DNA of 64,000 bases from Eubacterium sp. (GTDB lineage: Bacteria > Bacillota > Clostridia > Lachnospirales > Lachnospiraceae): NCBI GenBank assembly GCA_017433825.1, contig JAFRGL010000013.1:62001-126000 (forward strand), written 5' to 3'. Below are positions 8,612 through 14,958 of the stretch, piece after piece. How positions within the stretch are numbered: position 1 is the stretch's first letter; each line of letters begins with the position of its first letter. Under the pieces are notes generated by a model. That model did not search any database. It had not been told where the DNA came from and saw only the letters and a program-made list of their open reading frames with translations. Made by a program: the position numbers and the translations under genes.

Positions 8612-9166
8612 TCAGTTCATGGGCGGCATCATCTTAAGAAACAGCTTTCCGAGACCGGCCTTCCAGTACAGAAGCGGACCGACGACTGCGCCGACGCCGG
8701 CCTGCAGGATCTGGAACGGCAGCTTTAATACGGCATATGCCGGGGTGCTGTAGACATAGGCCCTTCCCAGGGTGTAGCCCACCACCATGATAACCGCGCC
8801 GAGGATGGCGCCGATAACGGTGGCCTGCCGGGGATGATGCTTTAAGGTTTTATGGAAAATCACGGATATCACGACGGCCTGTATGCCGTGCACCGCCAGG
8901 GAGACGAACATGGGTGCCGGATAAAAAAGCATATCGCCGATAAACGCGCCGACGCCGCCCACCATAAAGGCACAGAAGGGGTCCAGCAGCAGGGCCGCCA
9001 GCACGATAATGATGTCATTCAGATATAAATGGCCGCCGGGTACAGGCACGCCGAAAGAGCTGAAGACGATGTTTACCGCCATCAGCAGGGCTGTTGTGGT
9101 GAGTTTAACGGTTACGATTCGTTTCATGCCGCGGTTTCTCCCGGCAAGGTTTTCTGTCTGGTTCAT
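8612..9166 (-). CDS. ECF transporter S component, predicted vitamin (possibly B6) uptake
   Basis: The 184-residue membrane protein has about five to six hydrophobic helices and the small-protein layout of ECF S components. The segment PGGHLYLNDIIIVLAALLLD is typical of the substrate-binding region of the ribofla/HMP-type group. It would partner with the shared EcfA/EcfA'/EcfT energising module, which is not in this window. It is divergent from a MocR (PLP-sensing) regulator. In published comparative-genomic work MocR/PdxR regulators control pyridoxine S components, so vitamin B6 is a reasonable but unproven substrate. The ATG at 9166 has GGAGG seven bases upstream. Confidence 0.75.
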   Translation of the reverse strand: MNQTENLAGRNRGMKRIVTVKLTTTALLMAVNIVFSSFGVPVPGGHLYLNDIIIVLAALLLDPFCAFMVGGVGAFIGDMLFYPAPMFVSLAVHGIQAVVISVIFHKTLKHHPRQATVIGAILGAVIMVVGYTLGRAYVYSTPAYAVLKLPFQILQAGVGAVVGPLLYWKAGLGKLFLKMMPPMN

Positions 9167-9226
9167 GGTACTTCCTCCGCCGCTTTTTCTGCAGCTTTAC
9201 AAGATTTTAATCGGAGGATATAATAA

Positions 9227-9276
9227 ATCTGATTATATATAAATAACCAAAAATGATATTTTTAATATAACCAGAT
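9227..9276. promoter_or_regulatory. Candidate MocR operator repeats between ECF S gene and regulator
   Basis: ATCTGATTAT (9227-9236) and ATAACCAGAT (9267-9276) form a 9/10 inverted repeat. A further half-site, ATAACCA, occurs at 9243-9249, a direct repeat of 9267-9273 spaced 24 bp. MocR proteins bind repeated half-sites in divergent promoters, so this AT-rich intergenic region is a plausible operator. No clear -35/-10 pair stands out. Confidence 0.45.
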
Positions 9277-9306
9277 TGCCGGATTACAGAAAGGATTCCA
9301 TCTGAA

Positions 9307-10413
9307 ATGAATTACAGAATTGATGCTGAAGGCGGACAGCCGGCTTACATCCAGCTGTACCGCCAGCTGGTGGCGGATATTACCGCCGGGGTTTATACAG
9401 CCGGACAGAAGCTGCCCTCCAAACGGACGGTGGCGGAGGAATGCGGCGTCAGTGTGATTACCGTGGAGCATGCCTACGGCCTTCTTTGTGAGGAAGGCTA
9501 TGCCCTTTCCAGAGAGCGCAGCGGATATTTCGTGCTGTACCGGCCGGCGGATTTTCAAAGCAGGTCTTTTGGTTTTCCGCTGCAGACAGCCGGAAAAAAG
9601 AATCCGGCTGCCGCCCTTCCGGCCCTGCCGGAGGACAGCTACCCCTATCCGGCCCTGGCCAAAACCATGCGCAAGGTGCTTTCGGATTACGGGGAGGAGC
9701 TCCTCATCAAATCCGCCAACTGCGGCCATGACATCCTGCGGGCGGAAATTTCCGCCTATCTGGCCAGAAGCCGGGGAATCTTCGTACAGCCCTCCCAGAT
9801 AGTCATCGGTTCCGGCGCGGAATACCTGTACGGCCTGATTGCCCAGCTCTTCGGCCGGGAAAGGATATTTGCCCTGGAGGACCCCTCCTACGCCAAAATC
9901 CGGAAGGTGTATGAAGCCATGGGCATTTCCTGCCGCATGCTGACCATAACGGCTTCCGGTCTGTCTTCGGAAAGCCTGGCGGAAACGGATGCTGACGTGC
10001 TGCACGTAACGCCCTTCCACAGCTTTCCGTCGGGTGTGAGCATTGACATTTCCAAAAAAAGGGAATATTTAAGCTGGGCTGCAGACAGGGACGGTATGAT
10101 TATCGAGGACAATTACGACTCGGAGCTTACGGTTTCAAAAAAAGAAGAGGACACCCTCTTCGCCCTTACGGACCGTGAGAATGTCCTCTATCTGAATACA
10201 TTTTCCAAAACGGTGGCGCCTTCCATGCGCGCAGGCTACCTGGTGCTTCCGGAAAAGCTGCTTTCCGCCTTTGAAGAAAAACTGGGCTTCTACTCCTGTA
10301 CGGTTCCCGTGTTCGAACAGCTGCTCCTGGCGGAAATCTTAAGAAGCGGCGACTTCGAACGGCACATCAACCGGGTGCGCAGGAAACGCAGGAAGCAGGA
10401 GGCAAAGCTTTAA
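9307..10413 (+). CDS. MocR/GntR-family PLP-dependent regulator, C-terminally truncated
   Basis: Residues 1-70 are a GntR winged helix (AYIQLYRQLVADITAGVYTA, then LPSKRTVAEECGVS). Residues from about 95 on are a fold-type I aminotransferase domain with the PLP lysine in NTFSKTVAPSMRAGYL. The family is usually about 450-480 residues. This protein stops at 368 just after SGDFERHINRVRRKR, so about 90 C-terminal residues are missing. The stop codon overlaps the 3' end of the convergent zinc-ribbon gene by four bases, which suggests that arrival of the neighbouring island removed the end. DNA binding could remain while effector binding is impaired. The ribosome-binding site (AAAGG) is rather far (about 12 bases) from the ATG. 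Confidence 0.75.
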   Translation: MNYRIDAEGGQPAYIQLYRQLVADITAGVYTAGQKLPSKRTVAEECGVSVITVEHAYGLLCEEGYALSRERSGYFVLYRPADFQSRSFGFPLQTAGKKNPAAALPALPEDSYPYPALAKTMRKVLSDYGEELLIKSANCGHDILRAEISAYLARSRGIFVQPSQIVIGSGAEYLYGLIAQLFGRERIFALEDPSYAKIRKVYEAMGISCRMLTITASGLSSESLAETDADVLHVTPFHSFPSGVSIDISKKREYLSWAADRDGMIIEDNYDSELTVSKKEEDTLFALTDRENVLYLNTFSKTVAPSMRAGYLVLPEKLLSAFEEKLGFYSCTVPVFEQLLLAEILRSGDFERHINRVRRKRRKQEAKL

Positions 10414-11147
10414 CCCTCCAGCGCCGCCTTTGCCCTTCCGATGACGTAGGATTTGGTGTTCCACCAGCCTTCGTGGTCATAATAGAAACGCAGATAGGGA
10501 ATGCCTGCCGCGCGGCAGTCGCGCTGCATCTTGCCGGAGCTGCAGTTCTCGCTCATCAGTTCCACCACCAGCTTGGTAAATATCTGCTTCCGGAAGGTAA
10601 ATATCATGGTGCTGGACACCCTGGAAACCTGCTGCTCATGCTTTTCGATGGCATATTCGAGAAAAGCTTCCCGGAAAACCTTCTCGAAATACTCCACATA
10701 GCTGCCGCGGAAGCTGAACTGGTTCTCTTCCGCCGGCATCTGGGGTCCGTAGCTTACGGAAGCCGTCCCGGGAGCGGATGCGGCGGGCTTGTTCTCATCA
10801 AAACGGATTTTCACCCGCTCGTTGGCGCTTTCCAGGACGTCGGAGGCCTTCTTAACCGCGCCGGAGGCTGCCGGACGGAAGGGTGAGCGCCTGTCCACGT
10901 TCTCCCTGGCTGCCGGATTATTTGCAGTATCCGGTTTCCTGAACAGCCTGCCTGCGGCACCTGTCACCGCGCCGGCGGCACCGGTTACCGCGTCTGCAGC
11001 CTTCTGCATCATATTCTTTACCGGCTCTGCCGGCTTCTTCGCAGGCTCTCCCGCCGGTTTCGCACCTCTGCTGCGCACAGGCGCACCGCAGTTGTAACAG
11101 AATTTCTCATCATCTTCCAGTTTTGCACCGCAATTATAACAAAACAT
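10410..11147 (-). CDS. Zinc-ribbon protein with nuclease-like C-terminal domain (paralogue A)
   Basis: The 245-residue protein begins with a double CxxC zinc ribbon (MFCYNCGAKLEDDEKFCYNCG). A low-complexity Ala/Lys/Pro linker (about 30-125) follows, then a C-terminal domain (about 140-245) shared with the protein at 13128-13730. Shared features are FTF...KLVVELMS and GIPYLRFYYDHEGWWNTKSY. The strand-E-loop-helix-GIPxxRFYYD pattern resembles PD-(D/E)XK nuclease-like domains such as DUF2726, but the catalytic lysine is not obvious, so activity is uncertain. GGGAGG precedes the ATG. It is convergent with the truncated MocR gene. Its function is unknown. Confidence 0.6.
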   Translation of the reverse strand: MFCYNCGAKLEDDEKFCYNCGAPVRSRGAKPAGEPAKKPAEPVKNMMQKAADAVTGAAGAVTGAAGRLFRKPDTANNPAARENVDRRSPFRPAASGAVKKASDVLESANERVKIRFDENKPAASAPGTASVSYGPQMPAEENQFSFRGSYVEYFEKVFREAFLEYAIEKHEQQVSRVSSTMIFTFRKQIFTKLVVELMSENCSSGKMQRDCRAAGIPYLRFYYDHEGWWNTKSYVIGRAKAALEG

Positions 11148-11288
11148 ACCATGCCTCCCGTATATCCGGCTTGTCCGTCTGTTTATCTTAAATAAAAGTT
11201 ATCATATCCGCAGGCGGTAATCAAGAAGAAAGAATATGATTCTCCCGTACATCTGCGGGCGCTTTCCTTCCGTTTTACGCAAAAACTC

Positions 11289-11317
11289 TTTGCAGCATGA
11301 GGAAAATCCGTTATAAT
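11289..11317 (+). promoter_or_regulatory. Sigma-A-type promoter for the small zinc-ribbon gene
   Basis: The -10 box TATAAT (11312-11317) lies 17 bases after TTTGCA (11289-11294), or 16 bases after TTGCAG (11290-11295). The coding start follows at 11381. Confidence 0.6.
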
Positions 11318-11380
11318 AATGTCAGAAACCATCAGACTGCTTTCCCTTCTGGGTTTGTTAATATGGAAAGGAGGCCTGAC

Positions 11381-11578
11381 ATGGGCTTAATCACCTGTCC
11401 GAAATGCGGTGCCTGGGTTATCGATACTTCATCGGGCTGCACAAAATGCGGCGCCTTTCTGGGTGAAAACGGTGTCTCCATGACACTTTCCTGCAACTGC
11501 ACGCACCCTTCCACCGTAGAGGTCAAAAATGTGAAATTTGACCTGTTTTCCATTTTTAAAAAAGCAAGAAAACAGTGA
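11381..11578 (+). CDS. Small zinc-ribbon protein, function unknown
   Basis: This 65-residue protein has two N-terminal Cys pairs (CPKCGAWV, then GCTKCGAF) and a second Cys group (SCNC). It ends in a basic tail (FSIFKKARKQ). The ATG at 11381 is chosen because GGAAAGGAGG lies just before it; longer upstream reading lacks a ribosome-binding site. Its stop codon lies within the left arm of the palindrome around the 110-bp repeat, and it converges on the RT gene. A nucleic-acid or protein-binding role is inferred from the ribbon only. Confidence 0.6.
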   Translation: MGLITCPKCGAWVIDTSSGCTKCGAFLGENGVSMTLSCNCTHPSTVEVKNVKFDLFSIFKKARKQ

Positions 11579-11723
11579 ATAGCATGTAATATGTATTCTG
11601 AAGGGGACATCCGCAGCCCCGGCACTTTGCGATTCGTGAACGAATGTGAACGAGAGCATTAGTGCCGCTGGAGCGAGGACTAAGCGAGAGCGGTCCCCGG
11701 AAGAAACATATTACATGCTATTC
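11577..11723. repeat. 110-bp repeated structured element inside an 18-bp palindrome, copy 1
   Basis: The outer arms 11577-11594 and 11706-11723 are perfect 18-bp reverse complements. They carry the stop codons of the two converging genes. The core (11597-11705) matches the copy at 22400-22509 at all but three positions. The core can fold: GGGGAC (11603-11608) with GTCCCC (11693-11698), extended by CGC/GCG; CGGCACT (11620-11626) with AGTGCCG (11661-11667); ATTCG-TGAA-CGAAT at 11632-11645. The outer arms are unrelated in sequence to those of copy 2, although both are perfectly palindromic. Its minus-strand reading follows the RT gene, just as copy 2 follows pnp. Confidence 0.85.
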
Positions 11724-12919
11724 TATTTGGTTTCCTTATAATATTCATGCACCAGCGAGCGGTAGCCCAGCGCCTTCATATCCTCATAACGGACATTGAA
11801 CCGGGCCTTCGTGTGCTTTCCGCTTACCAGATACCGGATACAGTCCTGGGCGTACAAATCGATGGCCTTCAGACTGTCCGTGGTGTTGATGACCGGGAAA
11901 TACCAGCGGGACCAGGTCAGGTCATTCTCCTCAGACGCTTCAAAAAGCTTCCGGTTGAACACCTTGATGAACGCCTTCGCAGCCTTGTCGCCTGTCAGCT
12001 CTTTCCTCTGCTGCCAGCGCCGCAAGGCTTCTCTTTTTCTGCGCATCTTCCCCTTCAGCTTGTCCACGGATGCCGGCGCGATATCCAGGACGCCTTCCTG
12101 ATAGGCGAATCCCAAAAATGTCCACTGCTCCCCCGGTACCGTTACAAATTCCTTGTCCGGGTTCATGGCCAGATGCTTCTTTTCAAGATGCTCCCGGATA
12201 TGGTCCACATAAGTATCCAGTTCTTCCTTTGTCTCCGCAAATACGATGATATCGTCGGAATACCGGGCGTAAAGGATGCCTTTTTCCTCGAAATACCAAT
12301 CCAGATCCTTTAAGAACAGGTTGGCGTAGAAGCAGGCCAGCGGGGTGCCCGCCATTATGCCTTTTTCTTCTATGGCCAGACCGCTTCCGCTGCGCACCAG
12401 CGGCTCGGAAAGAAGGCTTTTTAAAAATGCCAGAAGCTCAAGGTCGTCCGCCAGTGCTTCCGACAGTTCCGGCAGGAAAAGCTCCAGATCCACCGAATTG
12501 AAATAATTGCTGATATCGGCTTTATAGGTATACATCCTGCTGACATTCTTCGTGCCGGCCAGCTTCCTGATGGCTTCCTTGGCCCCGTGGGCGGGCCGGA
12601 AGGAGTACAGGTTCTGCGAAAAAAGCCCGTCGTACTTCCGCAGCAGCAGGTAGGTGAGCGTTTTAAGCACCTGGTTTTCCGGCTGCGGATACGTATAAAC
12701 AATCCTTTTCTTCCCGGTGTACAGCTTATTGATGATTTTCTTCTTCGGAAGGGGGAAATCTTTCCCTTCCCGGATCGCGTCAAGGACCGGCAGATATTTC
12801 TTTTCGGAAATATACCCTTCCAGGAATTTCAGATAATGCTGCTTTCCTATCTGGTTTTCCTTATAGGCGAAGTAGTCCTGCCAGACGCTTTCCTTACCCA
12901 GTTCGTCCAAAAGGCCCAT
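11723..12919 (-). CDS. Reverse transcriptase, non-classical, with upstream structured RNA element
   Basis: The 398-residue protein has RT motifs in order: KKRIVYTYP (RT1-2), NLYSFRPAHGAKEAI, TYKADISNYFNSVD (RT3, catalytic Asp), GIMAGTPLACFYANLFLKDLD (RT4), ARYSDDIIVF (RT5, catalytic DD), LAMNPDKE (RT6) and WTFLGFAY (RT7). A thumb-like C-terminal region ends in LGYRSLVHEYY. There is no maturase X/En domain of a full group II protein. I also find neither the NAxxH nor the VTG motif of classical retron RTs, so it belongs to group II-like or unclassified bacterial RTs, some of which act in phage defence. GAGG precedes the ATG. A 178-nt inverted-repeat-bounded element sits 18 bases upstream on the same strand, as in retrons. 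Confidence 0.85.
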   Translation of the reverse strand: MGLLDELGKESVWQDYFAYKENQIGKQHYLKFLEGYISEKKYLPVLDAIREGKDFPLPKKKIINKLYTGKKRIVYTYPQPENQVLKTLTYLLLRKYDGLFSQNLYSFRPAHGAKEAIRKLAGTKNVSRMYTYKADISNYFNSVDLELFLPELSEALADDLELLAFLKSLLSEPLVRSGSGLAIEEKGIMAGTPLACFYANLFLKDLDWYFEEKGILYARYSDDIIVFAETKEELDTYVDHIREHLEKKHLAMNPDKEFVTVPGEQWTFLGFAYQEGVLDIAPASVDKLKGKMRRKREALRRWQQRKELTGDKAAKAFIKVFNRKLFEASEENDLTWSRWYFPVINTTDSLKAIDLYAQDCIRYLVSGKHTKARFNVRYEDMKALGYRSLVHEYYKETK

Positions 12920-12937
12920 GTTTACCTCAAATAAAAA

Positions 12938-13115
12938 AGACAGAAAGAGAAACCTTTAAACGCAAAGGCGGGATTGCCTTTGCGTCCGGGCAGTTCGGAA
13001 TCCGGGATTGGATTCAGAACTGCAAGAACCTTACACAGACCGGCTGCCTGCGAAGCCTTTCTTTATCGTCTGTGCCGGATTCACAGCAGGCGCATCATGC
13101 ATTCTCTTTCTGTCT
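12938..13115 (-). ncRNA. Retron-like structured non-coding element immediately 5' of the RT
   Basis: Perfect 14-bp terminal arms AGACAGAAAGAGAA (12938-12951) and its complement (13102-13115) bound the region. Inside are three stems. CACAGAC (13034-13040) pairs with GTCTGTG (13068-13074). A long hairpin pairs GCAGTTC (12990-12996) with GAACTGC (13017-13023) and GAATCC with GGATTC, with one mismatch between. A 10-bp hairpin pairs ACGCAAAGGC (12960-12969) with GCCTTTGCGT (12976-12985). The last two hairpins have the identical hexaloop GGGATT (AATCCC in the transcript sense). The element begins 12 bases after the stop of the zinc-ribbon gene and ends 18 bases before the RT start. This matches the a1-msr-msd-a2-RT order of retrons, but reverse transcription of it is inferred. 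Confidence 0.65.
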
Positions 13116-13127
13116 GATTAACAGTAT

Positions 13128-13730
13128 TTATTTACGGATTGCGGCGTATGCCCTTTCCCTGATGTAGGATTTGGTGTTCCACCAGCCGTCCACATCATAA
13201 TAAAACCTGGTGAAGGGGATATGCTGTTCTTCAAAGGTTTTCCGGTTGTTTTTACGGTTTTTGCTTGCCTGTGACAGAAGTTCCACCGCCAGCTTAACCT
13301 CGCTGCCGTCCTGGACCGTGAAAATATAGGCAGGGACCGGCTTCCCGGGAATCTGACGATAGCTTCCGAAGGGACCGCGCTCCCAGGATGGCCTGGTGGG
13401 ATACGATGCGTCGTGCATCCTTACGGTATACTCCGGAAATGCTGCCGTAAGCACCTCCAGGAAGAAATTCTTCGGTTCACCTTTATAATTGTACTGGTTG
13501 GGCTCATCGGGCACAATGTCGCCGATGCTGCCGTCTGTAGCGGCTTTCAGCGCTTCAGGCGTACCCGGCGCAGGACCGTATACCACTGTATGCTCCTCGA
13601 CCCGGACCGGCTCCGGCGCAGGTGTCATCTTAACCGGCACATTGCCGCTCCTGTCGCGTACTTTTGCCCCGCAGTTGTAACAGAATTTCTCAAAGTCCTC
13701 CAGTCTGGTTCCGCAGTTATAACAAAACAT
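13128..13730 (-). CDS. Zinc-ribbon protein with nuclease-like C-terminal domain (paralogue B)
   Basis: The 200-residue protein starts with the same double CxxC ribbon as paralogue A (MFCYNCGTRLEDFEKFCYNCG). A short linker with YGPAPGTPEAL follows, then the shared C-terminal domain: YNYKGEPKNFFLEVL, FTVQDGSEVKLAVELLSQ, HIPFTRFYYDVDGWWNTKSY. The D...VEL...R pattern suggests a PD-(D/E)XK-like fold, perhaps catalytically altered. AAGGAG precedes the ATG. The stop lies 12 bases before the structured RNA element and about 210 bases before the RT start, all on one strand. The three are probably transcribed together, and this protein is the best candidate partner or effector of the RT. Confidence 0.6.
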   Translation of the reverse strand: MFCYNCGTRLEDFEKFCYNCGAKVRDRSGNVPVKMTPAPEPVRVEEHTVVYGPAPGTPEALKAATDGSIGDIVPDEPNQYNYKGEPKNFFLEVLTAAFPEYTVRMHDASYPTRPSWERGPFGSYRQIPGKPVPAYIFTVQDGSEVKLAVELLSQASKNRKNNRKTFEEQHIPFTRFYYDVDGWWNTKSYIRERAYAAIRK

Positions 13731-13874
13731 TGTAAGATTCTCCTTGCCCTGTTAACATTCTTTTTTTGCTTTTCAAGCATATCACAACAAGGGTTTTTAA
13801 GCAACCACAAGAACTTGTGCAGGGTTCTTGTGTCCACCCCAAAAGCAGGTCCTCCTGCCGGGTTTAACTGTCTG

Positions 13875-14579
13875 TCAGATGTTTTTCTTCAGAGCACCCA
13901 ACAGCTTTCTCACCGCGCTTTCCGAAGCTTCCGGCACCAGCTTCATCAGCTGCTCCAGGACAAGCGTGCAGGATTCCTCCGGCGTTTTCCTGTACACCTC
14001 GTCGGTAAATGCCCGGCCCATCAGTTTCTCCGGCGTGGAATACTCGGCCACGCCCCAGCCATATGTTTGTCCGGATTTGCTTTTCAGGTATACAAAGTCG
14101 CTTATCACTGCATAGCACATGGCCTGCAGATGGTTCATGACGGTGTCAAAACCCTTTTTCCCGCCTTTGCGGTAATCGCCTTCTTCCTTCAGGGTCCGGG
14201 ACAATACCGGGGCATGTTTGTCCAGCAGGTCAAAGAGGTCTTTCTCCCGGTAGGATGCCAGCCCGTCGTCAAACCGTGCGTCAAAATCATAGCCGTCCCT
14301 CCTGAAATTGGCAAAATCCGGGAACCATTTCCTGCTGATGAAGACAGCCTTGTGCTCAAAGAATTTGCCGTAGGCACAGCCGGTTTCCCGGATGACCGGG
14401 CCCTTCCATTCCCACACCGGCCAGAAATCATCCGTGGCATTGTACCAGACTGCCGGCGAGGCATGCTCCTCCACAGAGAATCCCGGTATGGAATTCTTAA
14501 ACAGCGGCACGATGCCGAATTCTTCCACCGCATTTATCAGATCTTCTTTTGTCTGTACGTAAAAATCAAAGCCTGCCAT
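13875..14579 (-). CDS. AlkZ-related (winged-helix glycosylase-like) protein
   Basis: The 234-residue protein has WPVWEWKGPVIRE, YGKFFEHKAVFISRKWFPDF, NFRRDGYDFDARFDDGLAS and YGWGVAEYSTPE. This layout matches what I recall of bacterial 'AlkZ-related' proteins, distant relatives of HTH_42 DNA glycosylases that lack the glycosylase QxQ signature. Most are of unknown function. The ATG at 14579 is chosen because GGTGAG lies seven bases before it; a GTG twelve bases earlier is less well placed. The gene lies between zinc-ribbon protein B and the tRNA-Leu gene, on the same strand as both. Confidence 0.5.
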   Translation of the reverse strand: MAGFDFYVQTKEDLINAVEEFGIVPLFKNSIPGFSVEEHASPAVWYNATDDFWPVWEWKGPVIRETGCAYGKFFEHKAVFISRKWFPDFANFRRDGYDFDARFDDGLASYREKDLFDLLDKHAPVLSRTLKEEGDYRKGGKKGFDTVMNHLQAMCYAVISDFVYLKSKSGQTYGWGVAEYSTPEKLMGRAFTDEVYRKTPEESCTLVLEQLMKLVPEASESAVRKLLGALKKNI

Positions 14580-14745
14580 ATTATTTCTCACCAGAATTGT
14601 TTTCTTTCCTGTTGTTTTTCAAATTGGCTTTTTAACCGTCTGCACACGGTTTTGACAACAATCAAACTTCAATAAATATGTTATTTTTTATTCTACCACA
14701 AAAAGCTTGTCTGCGGAATACAGTGTTCCTACTCATCTTCCGCAT

Positions 14746-14771
14746 AAAAAAGCCCAGGCAAAAGCCTGGGC
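14746..14771 (-). terminator. Terminator of tRNA-Leu, extended by an inverted copy of the tRNA 3' end
   Basis: GCCCAGGC (14752-14759) pairs with GCCTGGGC (14764-14771) across an AAAA loop, with six T following on the minus strand. Pairing continues outward: 14734-14759 and 14764-14789 are complementary at 25 of 26 positions, so CATCTTCCGC (14734-14743) is an inverted copy of the last ten bases of the tRNA gene. Confidence 0.8.
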
Positions 14772-14779
14772 CTTTTTAT

Positions 14780-14863
14780 GCGGAAGATGGGACTTGAACC
14801 CACACGACTGCAATAGTCACTAGATCCTTAGTCTAGCTCGTCTGCCAGTTCCGACACTTCCGC
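14780..14863 (-). tRNA. tRNA-Leu (anticodon AAG)
   Basis: The 84-nt gene has the acceptor stem GCGGAAG/CTTCCGC, a D arm, an anticodon arm CTAGA-CTAAGGA-TCTAG giving anticodon AAG, the long variable arm TGACTATTGCAGTC expected for leucine, and a T arm with GTTCAAGTC. CCA is not encoded. It faces the RT island, with its 3' end toward it. Confidence 0.9.
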
Positions 14864-14958
14864 ATTTGTTCGTTATCCGAACAGAAGACATAGTATCATC
14901 CCTTCCGCCTTTTGTCAACCACAAATTTGGGGATTCACAGGCAGACGGAACGGTATGT

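Noticed and set aside
11429-11659. Small minus-strand frame encoding a repeated peptide (FTFVHESQSAGAADVPF), also at 22289-22537
   Set aside because: The shared peptide is a translation of the 110-bp non-coding repeat; neither frame has a ribosome-binding site.
13413-14675. Plus-strand open frame of about 420 codons across the zinc-ribbon B and AlkZ-like genes
   Set aside because: It runs antisense through two minus-strand genes that have good ribosome-binding sites and recognisable motifs.
10410-14863. Integrative element with tRNA-Leu as attachment site
   Set aside because: No integrase, recombinase or direct repeat of the tRNA 3' end was found at the left boundary; only an inverted partial copy lies next to the tRNA.
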